64,000 nucleotides of DNA. Origin: Lachnospiraceae bacterium (GTDB lineage: Bacteria > Bacillota > Clostridia > Lachnospirales > Lachnospiraceae). The position numbers were made by a program, and so were the translations under genes. The notes beneath the pieces are model-generated. The model ran no database searches. It saw only the letters and a program-made list of their open reading frames with translations, and had not been told where the DNA came from. The stretch lies in the NCBI GenBank assembly GCA_015057425.1, contig SVEL01000001.1, positions 124,001-188,000 on the forward strand. The letters are read 5' to 3'. This document shows, piece by piece, positions 51,944 to 62,567 of the stretch (its first letter is position 1; each line of letters opens with the position of its first letter).

Positions 51944-54900
51944 TTATACAGGTACCTCTTTACCGAATTTTACACTGTATATAATCTTTTCCGTAACTTC
52001 CATACCTGTTACTTCTGTAATAGCCTTTGCATAATAATCAAGCTGCCCCTTGTATAATGTCAGCAACTGCTCCGGCTCCGTTACATTATCTGTCTTATAA
52101 TCAACTATAATTACTTTTCCGTTTTCCACAAAGTAAGCATCTATGGCACCTTGTACCAGAACCATCTCATCACCGTTGTAGTTTGTATGTATTTCCGATG
52201 CTTTAACACCCATAACATACTGTTGTTCTCTAAACAGACAATCTGATAACTCCGCTTTTTTCATACGTTTTCCTATTTCTGTGGTTGTAAACTCGTATAT
52301 TTTTAACGGGCTTACTACTGAGGCAGACATTTCATCAATATATCCGTCCCGTACCATAGAATTTATCTGTTTTTCAATGCCTTCCTTAGTTAAATCATCT
52401 CTGTAATCAAGCAGTTCAAATACTCTGTGATATGCAGTACCTCTTCCGGCGCCTTTAAGTTCTTCACTTTCCTTTATAAATGACGGAACATAGCTTTCCT
52501 TCTTGTGAGTTGCGCTATATAACTGCATTTGTTCTTCGTCATCATCATCTACGCCTTCTTCATATATCATCTTCTTGATTTCCGATACACTGTATTTTGA
52601 ATTTAGCTTTGTATCATCATCATACTTATATTTCTTTTCGAAATAAACGCACGGATTATACTTTTCAAATTCTTTGCTCTTTGCAAGTATGTGGATATTC
52701 TCTCTGCCAAGTTCTTCTTCTATATAATCAGCATACATATTTTCAAGAACTCTGCCGCTAATAGTAAATTCTTCACCATTTACTACCGTAAATGCGTCTT
52801 GTTCTATACGTTCTGCTACTGACATGGCAATCCATTCCAGATAAGAATTGCATGATAAAATATCATTTTCCGATAATTTTCCGTCAGCCTTAATATGGCA
52901 TCCCTGCGCCTTTTCCGTAAGTTTATCATACTTTCCGGTTCCCGTTACTATAAGCTTTTCTTTTGCTCTTGTAAGTGCAACGTAAAGCACCCTTAATCCT
53001 TCTGCATACTCATCCTTCTTAAGTTCTTCCGTAATTATCTTCTTTACACAGTTTGACTTTCTTGTACGTTTCGAAACATCTATATAATCCATTCCTATTC
53101 CGTACTTTTCATGGATAACTATGGAATCCGTATTTTTTATAAACTGTTTTCCCGTAAAGCTTACAAATACAACCGGAAATTCCAATCCCTTACTTTTATG
53201 AATTGTCATTATCCTTACACTGTCGTCATTTTCATTTACAGAAGATGCCTCTCCTGATTCAACTTCGTACTTTTTAATATTGGATATATATCTTATAAAG
53301 TTAAATAATCCTGTAAATGATGTATTTTCATATTCTTCCGCTTTACTTATAAGCATCTTTATATTGGCTGTCCGCCTGTCACCTGAATTCATAGTTGATA
53401 TATAGTAACCATATCCTGTTTCTTCAACTATTTCTTCAATAATATCCCTTATAGATTCATACTTTGACCTTATTCTGAAGGAACTTACCGTGCTTTCAAA
53501 CTTTTTGGCTTTATCATACAACTTCTTCCCTGCATTGTCTTTATTGTCAATATAAGATAACAATGAATTATATATGTCTCCCGCCTTTTCAAGAACTATT
53601 TCGGCCAGTTCTTCCGGCGTAAACATAAACATATTTTTAAGAACAGCCGTTACAGGAATATCCTGATGCGGATTGTCAATTACACTTAACATATTAAGCA
53701 CCGTGCTTACTTCTAAGGTATCAAAAAATCCCGTGGACTTTTCTACATATGACGGTATATCGTTTTCCGAAAGAATACGACTTATAGTCTCTGCATTACC
53801 GGACAGAGCTCTTGTAAGTATAGCGATATCACTGTACTTTACAGGTCTTTTCTCACCGGTTGCTTTATCAGTCACAAGAAATTTCTTTCCAATCAGTTCT
53901 TTTATCCTGCGTGAAATTACATTGGTTTCCGTCACAAGGGCATCTGATGATTTTCCGTCATGTTCTATAAGTATAAATTCTGAATTCTGAAGCGGATGTT
54001 CATTAAAATCACTATATGTTGCACCATACTTCAGACTATGTTCATCATCATAATTAATTCCGCCGACATCTTCTCCCATAATTCTGTCAAAGATATAATT
54101 AACCTCTTCTATAACCTCTCTTCTGCTTCTAAAGTTTTTATCAAGAGAAATTCTTATATCCGAACTGTTTCCGTCTACCGGAAATGCATTGTACTTTGAA
54201 AGGAAAAGCTCCGGTTTTGCCATTCTGAACTTATATATACTCTGCTTAACGTCTCCCACCATAAACATATTGTTTCTCCCGCTATTTATGCCGGACACTG
54301 CCGTAAGCAAATATTCCTGAATAAGATTACTGTCCTGATATTCGTCTATCATAATCTCATCGTAATTATCTGATAATTCCTTAGCTACCTCTGACGGACG
54401 CACATTGCCATTTTCATCTGCTTCCGTAAGTATCTTTAACGCCATATGTGCGACATCATTAAAGTCCGCTATATTACGCTCTCTTTTATAAGCCGAAAAC
54501 TTATCTGAAAAGGTTTTAACCAATCTTACCAGAACATTGACAGCCTTGTAATTTTCGGAAAGTTCCTTTTCAAGTGTAACTCTGTCACTATAGCACATGG
54601 TTTTTACATCTTCTATAATAGCCTTACCGCGATTTCGGAGACTCTGAGCCTGTTCCTTAAGCTCCATATCTACGTTATCTTTTGCATAAATAGTAGGTAT
54701 TCTTGCAAAATCAATGGACTGAATAATTCCTGCCATTTCAAAATAATCATCTTTTGAAACCGCAATCTTAACTGTTTCATATTCTGTAGTAATATTACTT
54801 ATATATTTAGCAGGACCATTTGGTTCATTGCATAATTCCAGTGCTTCTTCAAAACAGTTCATAGCTGTGGTCAGCTGCTTTCTAATCTTACTTTCCATAC

Positions 54901-55531
54901 ATTCAAACCACGGATTCTCTGTAAAATCATGTGAATTATCATATACTTCAAGGCACTCATCAAGCCATTTCTCCGGAAATGGATTACTACATGAAAATTT
55001 ATACAGTTTCATTATATTGTCTGAAAGTATCTTCTGAAAATATTTACCGCCTCTTGCTTCTGTAAAATCAAGGAAATCCTTATCTCCTTCGTTAAAAAAC
55101 TCTTCTAAAGTTGCTTCCAGTACATCCTGCTTAATAAGCTCCAACTCATTTTCATTTGCCATTCTGAATGATGGGTCAATATCTATTTTGTTAAAATTAT
55201 CTCTTACAACAGACTGGCAAAAGCTGTCTATGGTAGATATCTTTGCATTATGGATATATGTTATCTGTTTCTGGATATATTCGTTATCCGGCTCCTGCTC
55301 TGCCACTTTCGTAATCGCACGTAATATTCTTTCACGCATTTCAGCCGCTGCAGCATTAGTGAAGGTAACTACTAACATTCTGTCGATGCTTGCCGGATTG
55401 TTCTCATCAAGAATACGACTTATAATTCTTTCTACAAGCACAGCTGTTTTACCTGAGCCTGCTGCCGCAGACACAAGTATATTCTTATCTCTGGTTTCTA
55501 TAACCTTTTTCTGTGCATCTGTCCATTTCAT
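51944..55531 (-). CDS. addA: ATP-dependent helicase/nuclease subunit A
   Basis: 1195 residues. UvrD-type helicase with Walker A VSAAAGSGKTAVLVERI, DEYQDSN motif II, VGDVKQSIYKFR, MTIHKSKGLEFPVVF and VALTRAKEKL, and a C-terminal RecB-type nuclease with AIDAYFVENGKVIIVDYKTDN. AddAB resects double-strand breaks and stops at Chi, acting in recombination repair. The start at MKWTDAQKK has GAGG upstream and lies seven bases after addB. Confidence 0.97.
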   Translation of the reverse strand: MKWTDAQKKVIETRDKNILVSAAAGSGKTAVLVERIISRILDENNPASIDRMLVVTFTNAAAAEMRERILRAITKVAEQEPDNEYIQKQITYIHNAKISTIDSFCQSVVRDNFNKIDIDPSFRMANENELELIKQDVLEATLEEFFNEGDKDFLDFTEARGGKYFQKILSDNIMKLYKFSCSNPFPEKWLDECLEVYDNSHDFTENPWFECMESKIRKQLTTAMNCFEEALELCNEPNGPAKYISNITTEYETVKIAVSKDDYFEMAGIIQSIDFARIPTIYAKDNVDMELKEQAQSLRNRGKAIIEDVKTMCYSDRVTLEKELSENYKAVNVLVRLVKTFSDKFSAYKRERNIADFNDVAHMALKILTEADENGNVRPSEVAKELSDNYDEIMIDEYQDSNLIQEYLLTAVSGINSGRNNMFMVGDVKQSIYKFRMAKPELFLSKYNAFPVDGNSSDIRISLDKNFRSRREVIEEVNYIFDRIMGEDVGGINYDDEHSLKYGATYSDFNEHPLQNSEFILIEHDGKSSDALVTETNVISRRIKELIGKKFLVTDKATGEKRPVKYSDIAILTRALSGNAETISRILSENDIPSYVEKSTGFFDTLEVSTVLNMLSVIDNPHQDIPVTAVLKNMFMFTPEELAEIVLEKAGDIYNSLLSYIDNKDNAGKKLYDKAKKFESTVSSFRIRSKYESIRDIIEEIVEETGYGYYISTMNSGDRRTANIKMLISKAEEYENTSFTGLFNFIRYISNIKKYEVESGEASSVNENDDSVRIMTIHKSKGLEFPVVFVSFTGKQFIKNTDSIVIHEKYGIGMDYIDVSKRTRKSNCVKKIITEELKKDEYAEGLRVLYVALTRAKEKLIVTGTGKYDKLTEKAQGCHIKADGKLSENDILSCNSYLEWIAMSVAERIEQDAFTVVNGEEFTISGRVLENMYADYIEEELGRENIHILAKSKEFEKYNPCVYFEKKYKYDDDTKLNSKYSVSEIKKMIYEEGVDDDDEEQMQLYSATHKKESYVPSFIKESEELKGAGRGTAYHRVFELLDYRDDLTKEGIEKQINSMVRDGYIDEMSASVVSPLKIYEFTTTEIGKRMKKAELSDCLFREQQYVMGVKASEIHTNYNGDEMVLVQGAIDAYFVENGKVIIVDYKTDNVTEPEQLLTLYKGQLDYYAKAITEVTGMEVTEKIIYSVKFGKEVPV

Positions 55532-55538
55532 AGTTGCC

Positions 55539-58500
55539 TCATTTCCTGTGGAGTTTCTCCCACACCTGTTCATCATCGTCTTCTTCAGGAGTTCTTATTT
55601 CATTGCCAGCTTCTTCATCAAATCGGCATATTTCGCCATATGGGCAATAGTCGCACGCCGACTTACCGTTACTTACCATAGGTGAGATACTGCAATTTCC
55701 TGATAATATTTCATTACCCATTTGGATTATTTTATGTTCCACATGAGCCATAAGAAGATTAATATCTTCCTCGTCTGCCAGATAGCTTTGGGACTTTGAC
55801 TTTATAACTGAATTACCGCTTTTGTCTATCTTGGCACTGATATTCATAACATTTTCTTTTCCGTAGATATCATCATCTATAAGGTCAAGCACTTCCTTTG
55901 AGCTGTTGATTATTCCTTTCATTGCATATGTGTTAGCCACACTTGTCTTCAGCTCATCTTCCGTCAATTCCTTCCTGATATCGATGATAGGGTCATTAAT
56001 GTGAAAATAAAGTGCTGCTGCAGGATGTACATCTTTTCCTGCTGCCTTTTCCCTCTTTATAAATTCATTAAGATATACAATCATCTGCAACTGTCTGCCT
56101 GAATAAACATCATTAAGGAAAAATCCCTGGTCTCTTGTCTTATAGTCTATTATCTTTACATATTCAACATCATTTTCATTACATATATCAACTCTGTCTA
56201 TAATTCCGTGAAGTCTCAAAACCGCTCCGTCGTCAAGCGGATATCTGATATCCGTAAGCTTACCTCTATGGCCAAAAGAAAGCTCATAGAATGTCGGTTC
56301 AAAACTGCCTTTCTTTATATGGTTTATAAGTATGTCCGATACTTTATCGGATACGCGACTTACCATTTGCTTTATATAACTGTTTCTTGCTGTTGAATAT
56401 ATTCCTTTATCTTCAAATCTTTCACATTGATTTTCAACGTGACGGCTGATAATTTCCTTTCTGGTACTTTCGGAAAGGGAATTCCAGTCATATTCTTTCT
56501 CTTTAACTTCTTCAAAAAAGCCCTGAATCACGCCGTGATATATAGTTCCTATATCTGCAGCATTTATATCATATATTTCTCTTTCGTAGATTTTAAGACC
56601 ATACTGAAGAAAATGTGCATATGCACATGATGCATATGTTTCCATTCTTGTTACGCTTCCCTGTAATTCTTCACCGTACAACGCCTTTGCAACAGATTTT
56701 CCTACTGAATCACTTACATTTCGGTAAGCAGCCCCTTTAAGCATAAAGTCTATCTTTTGGACATACTTGTCATCAGAATAATAATAATCCATAAGCTTAA
56801 CAAATTCGCCTTGTTTTAAAGCATTTTCATGGCCACATCTTATACATGATGACACATAGTCAAGTCCGGACTGCCCGGTAACTATGCCTTCTGTCACATC
56901 AAATTTTTTGACGGTCAATCCCGTAAACATTTCCTTTACCGTATCTATAAGATATGATGGTCTTACAGACTTTCCTTCAAGAGAAGATGTTGCATATGAC
57001 AACGTAAGCTTTGATTCCGGTTTTGTAAGCAGCATATAAAGATAGAACTTTTGTATAAAACTGTCTTCCTTGGAAGTTGGAGACATAAGCATTCCGGCTT
57101 TTTTAAGAAATTCCTTGTCATTTTCCGAGAATACTCCGCCGCTTCCTGATGTTGTAGGAATAACATCATCGTTGGCTCCTATAAGGAAAATATGTTTAAT
57201 ATTACTTAATCTGGTACGTTTTATATCTCCTATGACAACCTGATCAAGTGTAGGCGGAATAATTGAAACCTTTATCTCTTCAAGTCCCGCATCAAATATA
57301 CGGCTATACTCTCCTAAGCTTACTTTCTCTTCACCTAAAAGTAACACCATCCTGTCAAATAAATCCATAACTGCCTTATAAACCTGGCTGTATTCCCTGT
57401 ACATTGATAACTCGCCCATTTCCCCAAAATATGTACAGAACTCATCAATTTTGTCTTCCATACCTTCTGACTGTATAAACTCATATAAGCCTACGGATAT
57501 ATCTCTTACTGTGATTTCGTCTGATGTAGCAATTACTTTAAGGCCTTCCATCTTTTGTATAAGCTGTTCACGGATACGGTTAATCATATCAAGCTGTTCT
57601 TCACTTATACCTTTTACCTTTCTTGTCCACTGGACGGTATACCTTCTGTATCCCTTGATTCCGCACGCCAATATATAATTTTCGAAAATATCACATTCGC
57701 TTTCGCTAACAAATGACATACCTGTTCTGAAATATCTCATAACGCTGTCATAAGAAAAGTCCGTGGTAATAACCTCCATAGCAGCACGAATACTTGAAAC
57801 AAACGGATTTCTCATAATATGACTCTTACTATCAATAAAATAAGGAATGTCATACTTTTTCATGGCATTTTCCAATACTGCACGATACTTATCCTGTGCA
57901 CCTGTAACTATGGCATAATCTCTGTATCTTCCGTTTCCTGCCAATACTTCTCTTGATATAATGGATGCTGCATTTACAGCTTCTTCTTCAGCATTGCAAC
58001 ATTCAAATATCTCTATCTCTCCATTTAAAACATCGCAGCTCTTTCTTCCGTAGCGGAATATATTGCTCCACAGGAAAGAAATCATCCCTGTATCTTTTAA
58101 GCGATATGGCTTCTCTTCATCAAATATCTTTATAACATTTACTTTTTCGTTATTTTCTTCTGCAATACGGACTAATGCATTGATGGTTTCCTTACTCATC
58201 TTGAATAAATCCTGATCCTTTATGTCATTAAATCCGAATTCATTAAAGCCTTTCATGGCTTCTTTGTCTATAATAACCGTAAATACAAGTTCTTCAGCAT
58301 ATTTGTTAAGCTCACATAAAAGTTCTTCCTGTATAGGTGTAAACCCTGTAAAACCATCAAAATATATCTTACTGTTTTTTATTATCTCAGACTTATAGAC
58401 TACCTTGGTCAAAACCTTTAACAGTTCTTCTTTGGTAATATAACTGTCCTGAATATAATTATCAAAAGCCTTATAAATAGTCTCAAGGTCTTTAAGTTTG

Positions 58501-58961
58501 CCATTTAATAAAGGTTTTGAACCTGTAGCTTCTATAAGCTTATCAAGACCTTCATAATTAACATCATACTGATAAAGTTCAGAAACAGATGACTTTATCT
58601 TTTCGATGAATCCCTGCATCCTTGTCTTATTTTTGAAGACAGTAAGCTTATCCTTATTGTCATCAATGACTTTTCTTAGAATAAGGTTTTTTCCTGTATC
58701 ATCAAGTATCTCAAGCACATTTGTCCCAAGTTCACCAAATACTCTGAAAGCAAGTCTCTTAAAACTTACAATGTCAATATTAATAAGGCCTTTGTTTGGA
58801 TGTGCCATAACTAATGCCTTCTGTGTCTGCATGGTATACTGCTCCGGAACTACAACTATGTAGTTCTTCTTTGGATTGGCCAATGCTTCTTCTATAATCA
58901 TTGTATTAAGCATATGTGACTTTCCTGCACCGCTGCCACCTGCTATAAGATTAATTGCCAT
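55539..58961 (-). CDS. addB: ATP-dependent helicase/deoxyribonuclease subunit B
   Basis: 1140 residues. Walker A GGSGAGKSHMLNTMI at the N-terminus, an inactivated-helicase middle, and a C-terminal nuclease (GIIDRVDICNENDVEYVKIIDYKTRDQG) embraced by cysteines of a 4Fe-4S cluster (ASCAYAHFLQYG and CDYCPYGEICRF). The start at MAINLIAGGS has AAGGGAG upstream; a longer reading to 59054 lacks support. It forms an operon with addA. Confidence 0.96.
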   Translation of the reverse strand: MAINLIAGGSGAGKSHMLNTMIIEEALANPKKNYIVVVPEQYTMQTQKALVMAHPNKGLINIDIVSFKRLAFRVFGELGTNVLEILDDTGKNLILRKVIDDNKDKLTVFKNKTRMQGFIEKIKSSVSELYQYDVNYEGLDKLIEATGSKPLLNGKLKDLETIYKAFDNYIQDSYITKEELLKVLTKVVYKSEIIKNSKIYFDGFTGFTPIQEELLCELNKYAEELVFTVIIDKEAMKGFNEFGFNDIKDQDLFKMSKETINALVRIAEENNEKVNVIKIFDEEKPYRLKDTGMISFLWSNIFRYGRKSCDVLNGEIEIFECCNAEEEAVNAASIISREVLAGNGRYRDYAIVTGAQDKYRAVLENAMKKYDIPYFIDSKSHIMRNPFVSSIRAAMEVITTDFSYDSVMRYFRTGMSFVSESECDIFENYILACGIKGYRRYTVQWTRKVKGISEEQLDMINRIREQLIQKMEGLKVIATSDEITVRDISVGLYEFIQSEGMEDKIDEFCTYFGEMGELSMYREYSQVYKAVMDLFDRMVLLLGEEKVSLGEYSRIFDAGLEEIKVSIIPPTLDQVVIGDIKRTRLSNIKHIFLIGANDDVIPTTSGSGGVFSENDKEFLKKAGMLMSPTSKEDSFIQKFYLYMLLTKPESKLTLSYATSSLEGKSVRPSYLIDTVKEMFTGLTVKKFDVTEGIVTGQSGLDYVSSCIRCGHENALKQGEFVKLMDYYYSDDKYVQKIDFMLKGAAYRNVSDSVGKSVAKALYGEELQGSVTRMETYASCAYAHFLQYGLKIYEREIYDINAADIGTIYHGVIQGFFEEVKEKEYDWNSLSESTRKEIISRHVENQCERFEDKGIYSTARNSYIKQMVSRVSDKVSDILINHIKKGSFEPTFYELSFGHRGKLTDIRYPLDDGAVLRLHGIIDRVDICNENDVEYVKIIDYKTRDQGFFLNDVYSGRQLQMIVYLNEFIKREKAAGKDVHPAAALYFHINDPIIDIRKELTEDELKTSVANTYAMKGIINSSKEVLDLIDDDIYGKENVMNISAKIDKSGNSVIKSKSQSYLADEEDINLLMAHVEHKIIQMGNEILSGNCSISPMVSNGKSACDYCPYGEICRFDEEAGNEIRTPEEDDDEQVWEKLHRK

Positions 58962-59057
58962 AGTTTTCTCCCTTGAATTTGTTACAAATGATAAATTTAT
59001 GTATAAAATATGCCCCCGCAAAATATAGTTATATATATAAATCTTTGGGAGCACATA

Positions 59058-59486
59058 ATGGAATCTAATCCAAAAATAGTTATTCTACAATTAAAAGAAA
59101 TTATTACTGTACTGTTGGTAATCCTGGCAGCCATACTGCTGCTTGTTCTGTTTCTGTATATTTTCCTGCCAAAAAACGACGATAAAAACACAGAGCAGGC
59201 ATATAATCCGGGTACATACACATCATCGGTAGATATAGGTGCCACAACCTTAGAAGTAGTTGTATCCGTAGATTCAAACCATATAAAAGATATATCTATC
59301 AAGAATCTTTCTGAAGCAGTTACAACTATATATCCTCTCTTAAAAACTTCTCTTGATGATATAAGCCGTCAGGTAATTGAAACCCAAAGCACGGAAAATA
59401 TCTACTGCGGTGAAGACAATCTGTATACTTCAACAGTAATCCTTACGGGTATTAACTGCGCTTTAGATAAAGCAAAGCTTCCTTAA
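59058..59486 (+). CDS. Small membrane protein with FMN-bind-like domain
   Basis: 142 residues. One hydrophobic segment (IITVLLVILAAILLLVLFLYIFL, about 12-35) and an extracytoplasmic domain with GTYTSSVDIGATTLEVVVSVDSNHIKDISIKN and a final YTSTVILTGINCALDKAK, which look like the start and end of an FMN_bind domain. The usual SGATxTS flavinylation motif is replaced, so covalent FMN is doubtful. GGGAG precedes the ATG. It is divergent from addB and its last 35 bases overlap the convergent membrane protein gene. Confidence 0.7.
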   Translation: MESNPKIVILQLKEIITVLLVILAAILLLVLFLYIFLPKNDDKNTEQAYNPGTYTSSVDIGATTLEVVVSVDSNHIKDISIKNLSEAVTTIYPLLKTSLDDISRQVIETQSTENIYCGEDNLYTSTVILTGINCALDKAKLP

Positions 59487-60414
59487 TCGGCCCGATAAAG
59501 ATAACAGATGAAAGTACTATAAGTACATAATCAAATATAATATACAAAATAGGATCTTCATCTATAAAGCAATCCTTACCTATCAATGTTGCAAGCACAA
59601 TTATACCTGCCAACATGAACAATAAAACGGACACTGTAACGATTAATGAAAAAATTGTAATCTTTTTTGTATCAAGCTCACTGATTTTCTTAAAAAACAA
59701 CTGTGCAACAGAAAATATTGCAAGCATAACGCTTATAAGTGTTCCTATTTTAAATAATATATCAAGAACAACTGACTGCCATTGAATTGCAATCTCATAG
59801 TTAATATCAAACTGCTTTATCTGATAAGCAAGATAATAAATCATTAAAAATGCTGATATTGCAAATATACAGCCCGTAACCTTAACAACACTGTAATAAA
59901 TTTCATTAACTCTGTATCTTGTAATATCCTGTGATTCCATGGCAGCTCTCTTCTTGTTATAAAAACGTGAGCCCATAACGTCAAAAATCATTGAACAAAC
60001 AGAATATAAAAAGCAAATAAATCCTGCAATTCCACTGACAATAAAGATAACCTGTGTATATTTATCACCTTCCATTGTCGGATTCTTTATAAATGTATAT
60101 ATTATATTTCCGGTAAATGCACCTGAAATAACAACATCAAACAATCCGACAAGCTTTATCACAAGTGAACTCATCTCTGACTTTGCAAGATACTGGAACA
60201 ATCCTGCAATGAAAGAAAATGCTACCAAAAATATTCCCACCATACATGTTGCGGCAAAAATACTGTAGGATATGCCGGAATCAGTTTCAGCATTAATATT
60301 TTCTGCAGATATATATACTGCCAAAGCTGATATTACAAACATTAATATTGCATTTATTAACATCAGAAAACCTGATGTTTTCAAATATGTCTCTCGTAAA
60401 AATTTTAAGTTCAT
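59452..60414 (-). CDS. Multi-pass membrane protein of unknown function
   Basis: 320 residues with about eight hydrophobic stretches and short hydrophilic loops; no motif recognised. It begins one base after nadE ends on the same strand and is almost certainly cotranscribed. Its last codons overlap the end of the convergent FMN-bind-like gene. Its role with NAD synthesis, if any, is unknown. Confidence 0.72.
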   Translation of the reverse strand: MNLKFLRETYLKTSGFLMLINAILMFVISALAVYISAENINAETDSGISYSIFAATCMVGIFLVAFSFIAGLFQYLAKSEMSSLVIKLVGLFDVVISGAFTGNIIYTFIKNPTMEGDKYTQVIFIVSGIAGFICFLYSVCSMIFDVMGSRFYNKKRAAMESQDITRYRVNEIYYSVVKVTGCIFAISAFLMIYYLAYQIKQFDINYEIAIQWQSVVLDILFKIGTLISVMLAIFSVAQLFFKKISELDTKKITIFSLIVTVSVLLFMLAGIIVLATLIGKDCFIDEDPILYIIFDYVLIVLSSVIFIGPIKEALLYLKRS

Positions 60415-60415
60415 T

Positions 60416-62368
60416 TTAAAGTTCTATCCTTTCAATTTCATCTAACCACAAACTGCTGCAGGCATCACTCGGCATCTTAAGGTCACCTCTCGGCGAAAGT
60501 CCTACAGAACCAATCTTTGGACCATCAGGCACACAAGTTCTCTTATACTGCTGTGCAAAAAATCTTCTGTAGAAAATTCTCAACCATTCAAGTATTGTAG
60601 CTTCATCGTATTCACCGACAAAGGCTGTCTTTGCAAGGAAAAATACCTTTGAAGGTGCATATCCGTATCTGAGTACATTGAAGATAAAGAAATCATGTAA
60701 CTCATACGGACCAACCAGGTCTTCTGTTTTCTGGACAATCTTTCCGTTTTCAGGCGGAATCAGTTCAGGGCTGACCGGTGTATCTATAACATCTTTTAAT
60801 ATGGATGACAATTTATCATCTGCACAGTTTTCTGCGTAATATCTGACAACATACCTTATAAGTGTCTTTGGAATTGCAGCATTTACGCCATACATAGACA
60901 TATGGTCGCCGTTATATGTTGCCCATCCCAATGCAAGCTCCGACATATCTCCGGTTCCTATAACCATACCACTGTACTTGTTTGCAATATCCATAAGAAT
61001 CTGGGTTCTTTCTCTGGCCTGAGCATTTTCATATGTTACATCATGAACACTTACATCATGTCCTATATCTTCAAAATGCTTTATAACTGCATCTTTAATG
61101 CTTATTTCCATAAATGTTGCGCCTACACTTTTAATCATGGCAACTGCATTTTCATATGTCCTGTCCGTAGTACCAAACCCCGGCATTGTAATGGCATATA
61201 TACTTTTTCTGTCCATAGCTGCCATATCTGCTGCCTTGGTTGCAACTAAAAGTGCAAGGGTAGAATCAAGTCCTCCCGATATACCTATAACAAGACTTTT
61301 TGCATGTGCATGTTCAATTCTCTTCTTAAGGGCAAGGGCCTGAATTGTAAGGATTTCTTCACATCTTTCGCGACATACCGTCATATCTTCAGGAATAAAC
61401 GGAAGTTTTTCAAGCTTACGTGAAAGCTTATAATCCTTTGTATAACATATATTTTTAAATTCAATTTCAACCTGGAAATATGAGAAACCATCATCCTGAC
61501 TTGTATATTCCTTAAATGATGTAACTTTTCTTCTGTCAGCAGAAATTCTCTGTAAATCAATATCTCCGTAGGTCACTCCTGTTTCAAATCTTGAAAGTTC
61601 ACTTATAACTGTTCCGCATTCAGCGATAATATTATGTCCTCCGAAGACTGTATCTGTTGTAGACTCACCATCTCCTGCATTGGCAGAAACATATCCGCAA
61701 TACATCTTTTCAGACTGACACTTAATCATGCTCTTACGATATTCATCTCTTCCTACTGATTCACATACTGCAGTTGGATTTAATACAACTGTTACGCCGT
61801 TCTTTATGGCTTCATCTCCCACAGAGCCCGTTCCGAGAAGTTCGCTTCCGAACTCTACTGCCATAACGAGATTTCGGATATTTCTGCATACAAACTTAAC
61901 CTTACGTCCAAATGGAACAACCTCTTCTGCACGGACATCTGTAAAATCGTAGTCATCTATTCCTTCTGCAAAATATCTGCTTTCGGAAAATTCAGAATAT
62001 CCCGGAATAATTGACTTAGGCACCATTCCTACGATACTTCCGTCAAACAGTGCTATAGCTGTATTGTACACCTTTGAACCATATGCATATGGTGCTCCTA
62101 CTATAACAAACACATCTTTATCCTTTGTATAAGCAGCAAGTTCATAAACCGCATCCATTGCACCATCAAGAAGTGTCTGCTGGAAAAACAAATCTCCGCA
62201 TGTATAACCGGTTATACATAATTCCGGAAATACGACTACCTTTGCTCCGTTTGCAGATACTTCATCTATATATTTCTTAATTTTCTCACAGTTATATTTA
62301 CAATCTGCCACCTTAATTTCAGGTGTAACAGCTGCAGTTTTTACATATCCTAAATCAAAATTATTCAT
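60416..62368 (-). CDS. nadE: NAD+ synthetase with degenerate glutaminase domain
   Basis: 650 residues. The N-terminal nitrilase-type domain (1-290) keeps the base FPELCITGYTCGDLF (E49) and the lysine VPKSIIPGYSEF (K118), but the segment usually EICEDLW reads EFGSELL, with Gly174 in place of the catalytic Cys. The C-terminal synthetase is intact: IGISGGLDSTLALL P-loop, GTGDMSELALGW, GVNAAIPKTL. Known: NadE amidates deamido-NAD+ using glutamine or ammonia. Inference: this protein depends on free ammonia. The ATG lies 160 bases from the divergent next gene; promoter not identified. Confidence 0.94.
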   Translation of the reverse strand: MNNFDLGYVKTAAVTPEIKVADCKYNCEKIKKYIDEVSANGAKVVVFPELCITGYTCGDLFFQQTLLDGAMDAVYELAAYTKDKDVFVIVGAPYAYGSKVYNTAIALFDGSIVGMVPKSIIPGYSEFSESRYFAEGIDDYDFTDVRAEEVVPFGRKVKFVCRNIRNLVMAVEFGSELLGTGSVGDEAIKNGVTVVLNPTAVCESVGRDEYRKSMIKCQSEKMYCGYVSANAGDGESTTDTVFGGHNIIAECGTVISELSRFETGVTYGDIDLQRISADRRKVTSFKEYTSQDDGFSYFQVEIEFKNICYTKDYKLSRKLEKLPFIPEDMTVCRERCEEILTIQALALKKRIEHAHAKSLVIGISGGLDSTLALLVATKAADMAAMDRKSIYAITMPGFGTTDRTYENAVAMIKSVGATFMEISIKDAVIKHFEDIGHDVSVHDVTYENAQARERTQILMDIANKYSGMVIGTGDMSELALGWATYNGDHMSMYGVNAAIPKTLIRYVVRYYAENCADDKLSSILKDVIDTPVSPELIPPENGKIVQKTEDLVGPYELHDFFIFNVLRYGYAPSKVFFLAKTAFVGEYDEATILEWLRIFYRRFFAQQYKRTCVPDGPKIGSVGLSPRGDLKMPSDACSSLWLDEIERIEL

Positions 62369-62488
62369 GGACAGCCTCCTTTAATTTATACAAAACAAAA
62401 TAAGACACAATTATCTTTTATTTTAACACATTTATTAATATAGGTAAAGAAAATCGATGAAGAAAACTGTTGTCAAATTAATTATTTC

Positions 62489-62517
62489 TTGATTTTATCA
62501 GTATTTGAGAGTATTAT
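62489..62517 (+). promoter_or_regulatory. Promoter for the ATPase/STAS-like regulator
   Basis: TTGATT (62489-62494), 17 bases and TATTAT (62512-62517), about 50 bases before the ATG at 62568. Confidence 0.55.
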
Positions 62518-62567
62518 AGTTATAAATAGAAGTTTTATAGTTTGAAACTACAAGGGAGATTTTACAT

